Shown here: in pieces, positions 40,658 to 48,826 of the stretch
Numbering within the stretch: the stretch's first letter is position 1
How the letters are laid out: every line of letters starts with the position of its first letter
From: an uncultured Alistipes sp.
Lineage (GTDB): Bacteria; Bacteroidota; Bacteroidia; Bacteroidales; Rikenellaceae
Reading direction: 5' to 3'
Assembly (NCBI GenBank): GCA_945494785.1
Contig: CALYVN010000002.1
Coordinates: 19,146-83,145, forward strand
Length of the DNA stretch: 64,000 nucleotides
The notes under the pieces: model-generated
Database searches by the model: none
What the model was told of the DNA's origin: nothing
The model's input: the letters and a program-made list of their open reading frames with translations, nothing else
Made by a program: the position numbers and the translations under genes

Positions 40658-41304
40658 CGGGCTTCAACCATTTTTACTATCTCCGCTTCGGGGTCTGCCG
40701 CTCCGAATATAGCCGAGCCTGCAACCAACACATCGGCACCCGCACCGAATACTTCGGCGGCATTGGCGGTCGAAATGCCGCCATCGACCTCGATAAGGCA
40801 CTGCGCACCGCAATCGTCGGCAGCCTTGCGAATGGCCGCTATGCGCTCCAACGAGCCGTCGATGAACGATTGCCCGCCAAACCCCGGTTCGACACTCATT
40901 ACAAGTACCAAATCGACCTTCGGCAACCACTCGTTCAGTGCGCTCACGTCGGTTTTCGGTTTGATGCTGATGCCGACTTTCGCTCCTGCCGAACGAATCG
41001 CATCGATGCACGCGCCTGCGTCGTCTGCCGCTTCGAGGTGAAAGGTAACGTAGTCGGCTCCCGCTTCGACGAAACGTTTGACGTAGCGTATCGGGTCGGC
41101 AATCATCAGATGCACGTCCAAAACTTTGCTCGTGGCCTTGCGCACGGGTTTGATGACGGGAAAACCGAACGAGATGTTCGGTACGAACACTCCGTCCATG
41201 ACATCGCAGTGAATCCACGCCGCTTGCGAGCGGTCGAGCATGGTGATGTCGCGTTCGAGATTGCCGAAATCGGCAGATAGTATGGAAGGCGATATGATTC
41301 TCAT
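40654..41304 (-). CDS. rpe: Ribulose-phosphate 3-epimerase
   Basis: Rpe interconverts ribulose 5-phosphate and xylulose 5-phosphate. The 216-residue TIM barrel has S-P-S-I-L-S-A-D-F (~5-13), the metal ligands in H-C-D-V-M-D-G and D-V-H-L-M-I, M-S-V-E-P-G-F-G-G-Q-x-F, and E-V-D-G-G-I. Full length. It heads a two-gene operon with the ABC-F ATPase. Confidence 0.96.
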   Translation of the reverse strand: MRIISPSILSADFGNLERDITMLDRSQAAWIHCDVMDGVFVPNISFGFPVIKPVRKATSKVLDVHLMIADPIRYVKRFVEAGADYVTFHLEAADDAGACIDAIRSAGAKVGISIKPKTDVSALNEWLPKVDLVLVMSVEPGFGGQSFIDGSLERIAAIRKAADDCGAQCLIEVDGGISTANAAEVFGAGADVLVAGSAIFGAADPEAEIVKMVEAR

Positions 41305-41323
41305 GGTGCAGTTATCTTTTTTG

Positions 41324-41331
41324 CAAAGGTA
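41324..41331 (-). promoter_or_regulatory. Promoter -7 box for rpe
   Basis: TACCTTTG on the minus strand, 19 bases before rpe. Confidence 0.75.
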
Positions 41332-41344
41332 TGAAAAATAGATT

Positions 41345-41824
41345 TCATAAAATCAATGTCAGACCGATTTTGTCGGATGATTCGTATGTGCAGACGAATC
41401 CGCTTCGCTCGAAAAGTCGCCGGCTCGCAACGTTGGATGGCGATGTTTCGGCATAAAGCAATGCGAGAGATGTTTCGCGTGCATATCCGATAAGTGTTTG
41501 CAGGGCATCGGCGGCATAGCCGTTGCGGCGGTCGGACGCAGCATAAACGAGTATGCCGACACCTGCCGATATGCCGTTGTGTTCGTAAAGGTCGATTGCT
41601 CCGACCGTCCGCCGACTGACATCAATCATCAAACGCAGTTGTCCCGTTTCGGCTGTCGGGTGTTGCTGGTTACGCACGAACTGTTCGATGTCCGCTCTTG
41701 TGAACATCTCCTTTTCGGGCGAACCCGCACGACGCACCTCGCTGTCGTTTTCCCACAAAAGAATAGTGTCGATATCTTTCGATTCGACACTACGCAGAGT
41801 GCATATTCGACCTTGCAGCACCAT
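41345..41824 (-). CDS. GNAT-family N-acetyltransferase
   Basis: The 159-residue protein has the GNAT fold of the RimJ/SpeG-like group: L-R-S-V-E-S-K-D-I near the start, V-G-I-L-V-Y-A-A-S-D-R-R-N-G-Y-A-A-D-A-L (acetyl-CoA pyrophosphate loop, ~90-109), and A-S-R-R-L-F-E-R-S-G-F near the end. The acceptor is unknown. It starts four bases after the ROK regulator stop and should be cotranscribed with it. Confidence 0.85.
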   Translation of the reverse strand: MVLQGRICTLRSVESKDIDTILLWENDSEVRRAGSPEKEMFTRADIEQFVRNQQHPTAETGQLRLMIDVSRRTVGAIDLYEHNGISAGVGILVYAASDRRNGYAADALQTLIGYARETSLALLYAETSPSNVASRRLFERSGFVCTYESSDKIGLTLIL

Positions 41825-41828
41825 CGGG

Positions 41829-43055
41829 CTACAAACCGATTACCTGATTGCGGATAAGCATCGCCACACCCCAAGCAGGTGCATTGTCGCTCATCTTCGA
41901 CAGGCGGAATTTGGTATCCTTATATACGAGACTGAGCGAATACTTGTTGGTTGCCGATTTGAGAGGCAGCATTATGTAGTCGCCTGCGGCAGCAAGATTG
42001 CCTCCGACAATAACGGTTTCGGGATTGAAAATGTTGATAAGGAACGCCACGGCTTTACCCGCCTTTTCGCCTGCCTCCTCGATGAGTTCGATGGAGAGGT
42101 TGTCGTCGTTGCGTGCTGCCGCGATGATGTCGTTGATGTGAATCGGCTCCTTGCGCTCGTATTTCGGACGCAAAATGGTGTTGGCACCGTTCTTGACGAG
42201 TTCGCTCATCTTCTCCTCGATGGCGATACCCGAAATCTCGGTCTCCAAACAACCCTTTTTGCCGCAGAAACAGATTTTCTCGTTGTCGAACAACGGAATG
42301 TGTCCGAACTCGCCCGCAAATCCGCTCTTGCCGTAGTAAAGTTTGCCATCGACCACGATGCCGATTGCTACACCGAGTCCGAGATGGAGATAGATGACAT
42401 TGCTCTCGTCCTTCGATTTGCCGCACGAATACTCGGCATAACAACGCGAGCGGGTGTCGTTCTCGACAAGGACGCGGATGCCTACACGCTTCTCTATTAT
42501 CTCGCGCAGCGACTCTTCGACATTGGTGAAATACTTATAGGAACGTCCCTGCTGGGTATTGACGCGGCCGACTATACATACGCCGACTCCCAAAATTTTG
42601 TTCTTCTCGATGCCGCAGGTGTTGATGAAATGTTCGATGTTGGAACAAATCTTCTCCAAGCACTGCGAACGGTCGGTCAATTCGAAGGTGTCATCGACCA
42701 CCTCCTGAATTATGTTGTTTTGCAGGTCGGTAATGACATAAGTCATGCGGTCGCGACCTACGTTGATGCCGGCGAAATAGATGGTCGAATTGGTCAGACC
42801 GTAAACGTTCGGCCGACGACCGCCGGGGGTTTCGACTTTGCCGAGGTCGTTCACTATGCCCTCTTCGACCAACTCCTGCACGAGTTTGGTAATGGTCGGC
42901 ACGCTGATTCGCAACTCCTTGGTCAGTTCGGAAAGCGTCGATTCGCCATTGATGGCCATATAGGCGATAATGCTCCGTTTTATCAAGTTGTTTTTATGGG
43001 ACAGACCCTTGCTTTCGGTCTCCTGATGGTTGAAAAAATCTATAAGAGAAGTCAT
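41829..43055 (-). CDS. ROK-family transcriptional regulator (NagC/XylR type)
   Basis: The 408-residue protein joins an N-terminal winged helix (~22-80; L-S-E-L-T-K-E-L-R-I-S-V-P-T-I-T-K-L-V) to a ROK sugar-kinase-like domain with the ATP/sugar loop G-G-R-R-P-N-V-Y and the zinc motif C-F-C-G-K-K-G-C-L-E. Such proteins repress carbohydrate genes and sense sugars. A perfect inverted repeat just upstream (43073-43096) is a good candidate for its own operator. Its sugar and targets are not evident. Confidence 0.9.
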   Translation of the reverse strand: MTSLIDFFNHQETESKGLSHKNNLIKRSIIAYMAINGESTLSELTKELRISVPTITKLVQELVEEGIVNDLGKVETPGGRRPNVYGLTNSTIYFAGINVGRDRMTYVITDLQNNIIQEVVDDTFELTDRSQCLEKICSNIEHFINTCGIEKNKILGVGVCIVGRVNTQQGRSYKYFTNVEESLREIIEKRVGIRVLVENDTRSRCYAEYSCGKSKDESNVIYLHLGLGVAIGIVVDGKLYYGKSGFAGEFGHIPLFDNEKICFCGKKGCLETEISGIAIEEKMSELVKNGANTILRPKYERKEPIHINDIIAAARNDDNLSIELIEEAGEKAGKAVAFLINIFNPETVIVGGNLAAAGDYIMLPLKSATNKYSLSLVYKDTKFRLSKMSDNAPAWGVAMLIRNQVIGL

Positions 43056-43072
43056 GTATCGGTGTGTTTAAT

Positions 43073-43096
43073 ATATCGTTACGCCCGTAACGATAT
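43073..43096. promoter_or_regulatory. Perfect palindrome, candidate ROK operator
   Basis: ATATCGTTACG (43073-43083), two-base spacer, CGTAACGATAT (43086-43096). It lies directly downstream of the ROK gene's -7 box, covering the expected start site. Confidence 0.6.
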
Positions 43097-43097
43097 G

Positions 43098-43105
43098 CAA
43101 AAATA
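43098..43105 (-). promoter_or_regulatory. Promoter -7 box for the ROK/GNAT operon
   Basis: TATTTTTG on the minus strand, 42 bases before the ROK start; the palindrome lies between. Bases 43106-43250 show no clear feature. Confidence 0.65.
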
Positions 43106-43250
43106 GTAAAAACTATTTGTAACACGCAAGAATTTATTTAATTTTTTAGGAAATATCTGCAATTTGTTAAAAAACACCTTGCGGGTACAGACGCAATCGG
43201 CGATGTCCGTTCATGGGCATCGCTGAGCAAAACAATTGAATGACAGTGTT

Positions 43251-44132
43251 CTACAACTTCGATTGGGAGGTTACTGACACGTCGGCATTCGTCTTGCGGA
43301 TAAGTCCCTGCAAAACCATACCCGGACCAAGTTCGGTAAAGTCGGCAAAGCCGTCGGCAACCATGTTGCGAACTATGTGTGTCCAACGAACGGGCGCGGT
43401 GAGTTGGGCAATCAGATTGCTTTTAATCTCTTCGGGGTCGGTGTGCGGTGCCGCATCGACATTCTGGTAAACGGGGCAGGCGGGTGCGAGGAAATGCGTT
43501 TCGCCGATGGCTTGTGCGAGTTCCTTGCGTGCCGGCTCCATAAGCGGCGAGTGGAATGCACCGCCGACAGGCAGCACGAGTGCGCGCCGTGCGCCCGCAG
43601 CCTTCAACCGCTCGCAAGCGGCATCGACAGCCTCGACACTGCCCGATATTACGAGTTGTCCCGGGCAGTTGTAGTTGGCAGGAACGACCACACCCTCCGT
43701 GTCGGCACATATCTTTTCAATCTCCTCGTCGCCCAATCCGATGATGGCGGCCATGGTACCCGCCTGCTTTTCGCAAGCCTTCTGCATCGCCTCCGCACGT
43801 TTGGCAACCAACAGCAATCCCTCCTCGAACGACAGTGCGCCTGCTGCCACGAGTGCCGAAAATTCGCCGAGCGAATGACCTGCCGTTGCATCGGGACGAA
43901 TGCCGAGTGCAGTGGCGAGAATCGCCGAATGGAGAAATACGGCGGGTTGCGTCACTTTGGTCTGTTTGAGTTCGTCGGCAGTGCCTGCGAACATTATGTC
44001 GGTTATGCGGAAACCCAAAATCTCGTTGGCTCTCTCGAAGAGTTCTTTTGCCTGCGGGAGATTGTCGTACAACTCTTTGCCCATGCCGCAGAATTGTGCG
44101 CCCTGTCCAGGAAAAACCAATGCTTTTTTCAT
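43251..44132 (-). CDS. fabD: Malonyl-CoA:ACP transacylase
   Basis: FabD loads malonyl groups on acyl-carrier protein for fatty-acid synthesis. The 293-residue protein has F-P-G-Q-G-A-Q (~7-13), the nucleophile motif G-H-S-L-G-E-F-S-A (Ser ~87), A-N-Y-N-C-P-G-Q and V-G-G-A-F-H-S-P-L-M (catalytic His ~202). Full length and alone on its strand. Confidence 0.96.
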   Translation of the reverse strand: MKKALVFPGQGAQFCGMGKELYDNLPQAKELFERANEILGFRITDIMFAGTADELKQTKVTQPAVFLHSAILATALGIRPDATAGHSLGEFSALVAAGALSFEEGLLLVAKRAEAMQKACEKQAGTMAAIIGLGDEEIEKICADTEGVVVPANYNCPGQLVISGSVEAVDAACERLKAAGARRALVLPVGGAFHSPLMEPARKELAQAIGETHFLAPACPVYQNVDAAPHTDPEEIKSNLIAQLTAPVRWTHIVRNMVADGFADFTELGPGMVLQGLIRKTNADVSVTSQSKL

Positions 44133-44167
44133 AATTCCGTATGGTATTCGTGTAAATTATTTTTTTG

Positions 44168-44175
44168 CAAAAGTA
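44168..44175 (-). promoter_or_regulatory. Promoter -7 box for fabD
   Basis: TACTTTTG on the minus strand, 35 bases before fabD; divergent from the box at 44189. Confidence 0.7.
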
Positions 44176-44188
44176 ATTAAATTTTTTC

Positions 44189-44196
44189 TATCTTTG
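44189..44196 (+). promoter_or_regulatory. Promoter -7 box for the second peptide/lipoprotein unit
   Basis: TATCTTTG, 24 bases before the ATG at 44221. Confidence 0.75.
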
Positions 44197-44220
44197 CAGG
44201 AAAACAAATACATATATATT

Positions 44221-44331
44221 ATGAAATTGTACTATATGCCTGTCGTTAAGGTGCTTGACATAAGCATTGAAAAGGGATTCGTCGCATCCGAGCCCGACAT
44301 GAATTACGGTGACGGAGGAGATGCGTGGTAG
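44221..44331 (+). CDS. Short peptide of unknown function upstream of a giant surface lipoprotein
   Basis: A 36-residue frame with its own promoter. It starts M-K-L-Y-Y-M-P-V-V-K-V-L-D-I, then I-E-K-G-F-V-A-S-E, and ends in an acidic Gly/Asp tail closing with D-A-W. It stops 22 bases before the lipoprotein start. Basic start, strand-like P-x-x-x-V-x-x-I middle, E-x-G-F-x-x-S, and an acidic aromatic end are shared with the 23409 gene. From memory, short proteins of this style are common before surface genes in Bacteroidales; no function is known to me. Confidence 0.6.
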   Translation: MKLYYMPVVKVLDISIEKGFVASEPDMNYGDGGDAW

Positions 44332-44353
44332 CGGTTTGAAAAATCAAAACAGT

Positions 44354-47300
44354 ATGAAAGCAATAAGATTTATTTCGATTGTATTCGCTCTCGTTTTGGC
44401 GGCTTGTTCGCGCACTGATGAGAGTATGGATATTACCGGAGGTTATGCGATAACCTCGTTGGACGGTTTTATCGAGGAGCGGGCAGACAGCCGAACTTTG
44501 GCAGAGGTGCGCGAAGACGGATCGGTGCAGATGTATTGGCGTGCCGGCGATGAAATTGCGGTTACCGATTTGTCCGCACTCTCAACCTTCAAACTCAAAT
44601 CGGGTGCCAAGAGTACGCATGGCGTATTTGCCGGTTCGATTGTTTCGACATCCAAAACGATGTATGCCGTATATCCCGCATCTGTGGCAACGATTACGGA
44701 GGGTACTGCTTCGGTTACCTTGCCGAACATACAGTCGTACACCTCGTCGGCAGATGCCGATACGGGTGGTCGCAACATCATGGTCGGCGAGACGGCAGAT
44801 GCTTCGGCATTCGATTTCTATACGGTCGGTGCGATTGCACGATTTGCGATTACGGTCGATGTCGACGAGACCATCAACTCCCTGACAATGCGTGTCGAGG
44901 ATGGTTATTTGTCGGGTCTCGGCACAATCGATTTGCAGAGCCGTACACTCAGTGCACTCAACAAGCGTAACGTTACGCTGAACTATACCGAGCCGGCTAT
45001 CGGTTCTTCGACCGACGGTTGGGCTTTGATTGCGCCAATCGATTTCACCTCGACAACGGGCAAGGTCTATTACGACATCACCACGAGCAAGGGCAAATAT
45101 ACCTTCTGCCGCAAACCGACCAAGGCGTTCAGGGCAGGTATGGTCTATAATTTCCCACTGAATAAAAACAATTTCGAGCAGGTTGCCTCTTCGTCGGAAC
45201 TTGCCGACGGCAAATATACGTTCGAGAGCAATGCCTCGACGCTGACGGTCAAATTGCTGCGTGCCACCGATACGACGATAGCGGTAGGGTGGTCGCAGAA
45301 CGGTTTCCCTGCCGATTACTCGGCGGATATTGCCGACGAATACGAGTTGTATCTCTACAACGAGCGTAACCAATCGTTGGTAATATGGCGCCCCAACACG
45401 GCTCAATGCGTAACGGGCAATGCCGTATTCGCATATACCGAAACGAGTGCTACCAATCCGCCGCGATTCATATTTACGGGTCTGACTCCGAATACGACCT
45501 ACAAAGTCAAGGTTAAGAATCTAACGACCGCCAAATCGTCGGCGATGTTGATTGTCTCGACGGCTGCGGTGGATTGCGACGAGGTAGTATCGACCGCTCA
45601 AAACGAGGGCGATATCATCGCATTCCAGAACTTCGGCAAATTGGTATGGAACGGCGATATGACTACTCTGTCTGCTGGATATATTTACCCGGGTTATGCG
45701 TCGCTGACCGATATAGACGACGGTACTGCATGGGGCGATTACCGCTCGGAGGAGCAGACCACCTACAAATACACCCGTCAGGACCGCGAACAGCAATTGT
45801 TCACCACCTATAAGGCGGTTGTGCAGAGTTGCGGACTCGGCGATTGGGCTTATTGGCGCAATTCGGCAGATGATGCACAGACGGCTACTCCTTGTGCGAT
45901 TCTCTCCCGTCCTGGTTATGTCAAGGTCGGTGTCAGCAAGGTGCGTGCCGGTATGGCAACACCGGTATTGTCGGCTTTGAGGGGTAAGGCTACCGTGCGC
46001 GTGTCGTTCAAGGCTTGCGCATACGGCACCACCACTCCCGACCAGACCGCTCTTGGCGTGCGTGCCATCGACGGAGGTACATTGTCGAGTTACAGATTGA
46101 CGGGCGGTACGGAAGGCACGGCCAAGTCGCTTACCATCAGCGATAAATTCGAGTGGAACAAATACAGCGTGGAGGTGTCTGGCGTGTCGCCTACCTCGCG
46201 TATAGTGGTTTTCGCCAATGCTGCGGATGTGTCGTCGAAGAACAACCGTTTCCATCTGGACGATATCAAGGTCGAGTTTGTCCGTTACGAAGAGGCTGTC
46301 GAGGAGGCTCCCGTAGTGAAGCAGGTGGCAGCCGACGTCCGCAATGTTACGGTGGAGTGGAACGAGACCAATACGGACGGTACGCGCAAATATACCGTTG
46401 CCATATATAAGGATGCTGCATGCACGAACAAGTATCAGGAGTACGCAACGACCATTTCGTCGAGTACGAATTATATGGCTTGGCCTGCCCGATTCACTTT
46501 CCCTCATCTGACACCGAAAACGACCTATTATGTTACTGTTACCGATTCTGCCGGCAAGGTTTCGAGCCCTGCTGCCGTAACGACTTCGGCCGAGCGTACA
46601 AGCGTCAGCAACGAGGTGCTGTATGCGGGCTTCGACGAATTGTGCTTCGGCGGCGACTATATCAATATGGCCAATGCTCCCGTATTGTCCGGTACTGCGT
46701 CGTCATTCAAGCCTTCCGAATTGACCGAGGCGATTGCGCAATCGGTATCGTCGAGTGCGCCTACGACCGACGGCGGTCAGTTTACTTCGCATTCGTCCGA
46801 AACGCTCCAACTGTTGGGCTTGGATGCGTGGACGGGTGTGGCAGCGTTGGTGCGTCAAGGCTTTGTCAAAGTCGGTACCGCATCGGCAAAAGGCTCTATA
46901 ACCACTCCCGACCTTGGCTGTATCACGAGTGGAGCAGCACTGAAAGTGTCGTTCAAAGCGTGTCCGTTCGTCGATGGCAAGACCGACCAGACTTCGCACA
47001 TAAATGTCAAACTTATTGCCGAAGACGGTACGGTTAAGGCGACACAAAGCGTCGAGATAGGCGGTCGTCGTTCGCAACCGGGTTGGGACTCCTTTACCGT
47101 CGATTTCACGGGCGCGGAGCCTGTCGATAAACTGCAATTCGAAGCGGGCGACGTGCTGCAATCGCGATTCTGCATAGACGACATACTCGTTACATCGCCG
47201 TCCGCAATTACGGGCAAAATCGTCTTCGGTTATGTCAAGGACAGCGATGGCAACCCTATGGCGGATGTCGTGGTCAGCGACGGTTTCTCGGCTGCGAAGA

Positions 47301-48754
47301 CCAATGCAAGCGGTTATTACCGCCTGACACCGACAAGCGATACGTGGTATATCTATTACTCCATTCCGGAGGATTGCGAGGTGCCTATCAACTCGTATGG
47401 TCAGCCGGCATTCTTTACGAAATACTCTTCTTCAAAGAACCGTTACGACTTTACGCTGAAGCGCATGAGCGGTGGTGTGGAGACGGCGTTCAACCTCTTC
47501 TGCCTTGCCGACCCGCAGTGTCGTTCGACCGACATCTCCCGCTTTACCAACGAGACTGTGGCGGATATTAAGTCGCATGCGGCAACCAAGTCGCTGCCTT
47601 GCTACGGCGTAACGCTCGGCGATATAGGTTATTCCGAGACCTCGCGCAATACGGTGCCTTACATGTCGCAGATGCGTTCTGCCATGGCAAAGAGCAAAAT
47701 AGGCATGCCTATATTCCAGACAATCGGTAATCACGACTATACCTATTTCTACGGTTCGAGCAATCCTATCTCTGCCGACGCTACCAGCAGTACGGCCAAC
47801 CTCAAATGCCAGCGTGCATTCGAAAATGTGTTCGGACCTATCAACTATTCGTGGAATCGAGGCGATGTGCATATAGTGAGTATGCGTAACATCATATACA
47901 ACAGTACGACGGATGCCTCCAATTATTCGATGGGCTTCACCGACGAGCAATACAAATGGTTGCAGCAGGATTTGGCATATACGCCGAAGACCAAGATGAT
48001 TATCTTGTGCGTGCATATTCCGATTATGAACTCGTCGAAACTGAACGTGCAGAATGTATTGAAACTTATCAAGCAGTTCAAGACGGCGCACATTATGTCG
48101 GGACACACCCACTATATGCGCAACGAGCCGACCAAATCGGGCGCATACGAGCATGTACACGCGGCGGTATGCGGTGCATGGTGGTGGTCGTCGGTCAATG
48201 GCGACGGTAGCCCTAACGGCTATGCGGTGTACGAAATCAACGGTACGACCATGACCGATTGGTACTACAAGGGTGTAAATAATGGAATGAATAAGCGCTC
48301 GTATCAAATCCGACTCTATCGTGGCAATATCAAGACGGGCGGCTCTTACGAGTATTTCAAATATCAACTCGGCAGCAACGTATTGTTGGCAAACGTCTTT
48401 AATGCCGACTCTTCGTGGACTGTCAAGGTTTACGAAAATGGCGTATATTCGGGTGATATGACTCCTATTTCCTACGTACGGTATGATGCCACCACATTGC
48501 CGAAGAGTTCTACCAGCCCGACCTATGTGCCTACCGATTCGAGTCAGGATTTCTGGGCGATAGGTTATCACATCGGCGTTGTGGGGCGCGGACATACCGA
48601 CAGTTATATGACCAGTTGCTTCCACATGTACAAATATACGCTCAAAAATTCGTCGGCAACCATCAAGGTGGTTGCTACCGACCGTTTCGGCAACGAGTAC
48701 ACGCAAACGTCGATAACGGGAGATTGCGAATATACGTATGCGAAAAAACCTTAA
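44354..48754 (+). CDS. Giant modular surface lipoprotein with C-terminal metallophosphoesterase
   Basis: The 1466-residue precursor has a lipoprotein signal (lipobox V-L-A-A-C, Cys ~17). Residues ~20-270 resemble fimbrillin-like lipoproteins. Two copies of a module follow, each an Ig/FN3-like domain (~274-395 and ~652-750) plus a jelly-roll-like domain (~415-650 and ~755-950). The copies share Y-V-K-V-G/F-V-K-V-G, V-S-F-K-A-C, D-Q-T and D-D-I. Residues ~953-1040 look like the beta domain found before such phosphoesterases. A calcineurin-like core follows at ~1045-1300 (A-D-P-Q near 1053, G-D-I-G, G-N-H-D, V-H-I-P, G-H-T-H), then a MetallophosC-like end. It is probably displayed on the outer membrane and cleaves a phosphoester; the substrate is unknown. 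The start is the ATG that opens the signal peptide. Confidence 0.85.
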   Translation: MKAIRFISIVFALVLAACSRTDESMDITGGYAITSLDGFIEERADSRTLAEVREDGSVQMYWRAGDEIAVTDLSALSTFKLKSGAKSTHGVFAGSIVSTSKTMYAVYPASVATITEGTASVTLPNIQSYTSSADADTGGRNIMVGETADASAFDFYTVGAIARFAITVDVDETINSLTMRVEDGYLSGLGTIDLQSRTLSALNKRNVTLNYTEPAIGSSTDGWALIAPIDFTSTTGKVYYDITTSKGKYTFCRKPTKAFRAGMVYNFPLNKNNFEQVASSSELADGKYTFESNASTLTVKLLRATDTTIAVGWSQNGFPADYSADIADEYELYLYNERNQSLVIWRPNTAQCVTGNAVFAYTETSATNPPRFIFTGLTPNTTYKVKVKNLTTAKSSAMLIVSTAAVDCDEVVSTAQNEGDIIAFQNFGKLVWNGDMTTLSAGYIYPGYASLTDIDDGTAWGDYRSEEQTTYKYTRQDREQQLFTTYKAVVQSCGLGDWAYWRNSADDAQTATPCAILSRPGYVKVGVSKVRAGMATPVLSALRGKATVRVSFKACAYGTTTPDQTALGVRAIDGGTLSSYRLTGGTEGTAKSLTISDKFEWNKYSVEVSGVSPTSRIVVFANAADVSSKNNRFHLDDIKVEFVRYEEAVEEAPVVKQVAADVRNVTVEWNETNTDGTRKYTVAIYKDAACTNKYQEYATTISSSTNYMAWPARFTFPHLTPKTTYYVTVTDSAGKVSSPAAVTTSAERTSVSNEVLYAGFDELCFGGDYINMANAPVLSGTASSFKPSELTEAIAQSVSSSAPTTDGGQFTSHSSETLQLLGLDAWTGVAALVRQGFVKVGTASAKGSITTPDLGCITSGAALKVSFKACPFVDGKTDQTSHINVKLIAEDGTVKATQSVEIGGRRSQPGWDSFTVDFTGAEPVDKLQFEAGDVLQSRFCIDDILVTSPSAITGKIVFGYVKDSDGNPMADVVVSDGFSAAKTNASGYYRLTPTSDTWYIYYSIPEDCEVPINSYGQPAFFTKYSSSKNRYDFTLKRMSGGVETAFNLFCLADPQCRSTDISRFTNETVADIKSHAATKSLPCYGVTLGDIGYSETSRNTVPYMSQMRSAMAKSKIGMPIFQTIGNHDYTYFYGSSNPISADATSSTANLKCQRAFENVFGPINYSWNRGDVHIVSMRNIIYNSTTDASNYSMGFTDEQYKWLQQDLAYTPKTKMIILCVHIPIMNSSKLNVQNVLKLIKQFKTAHIMSGHTHYMRNEPTKSGAYEHVHAAVCGAWWWSSVNGDGSPNGYAVYEINGTTMTDWYYKGVNNGMNKRSYQIRLYRGNIKTGGSYEYFKYQLGSNVLLANVFNADSSWTVKVYENGVYSGDMTPISYVRYDATTLPKSSTSPTYVPTDSSQDFWAIGYHIGVVGRGHTDSYMTSCFHMYKYTLKNSSATIKVVATDRFGNEYTQTSITGDCEYTYAKKP

Positions 48755-48792
48755 TAAACAGTGATTGACTTTTGTAGTTCCGCCGAAAGTAT

Positions 48793-48800
48793 TACTTTTG
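48793..48800 (+). promoter_or_regulatory. Promoter -7 box for argS-obgE
   Basis: TACTTTTG, 26 bases before the argS ATG. Confidence 0.7.
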
Positions 48801-48826
48801 CAAATTATTAAATAACTATTTGTAAA

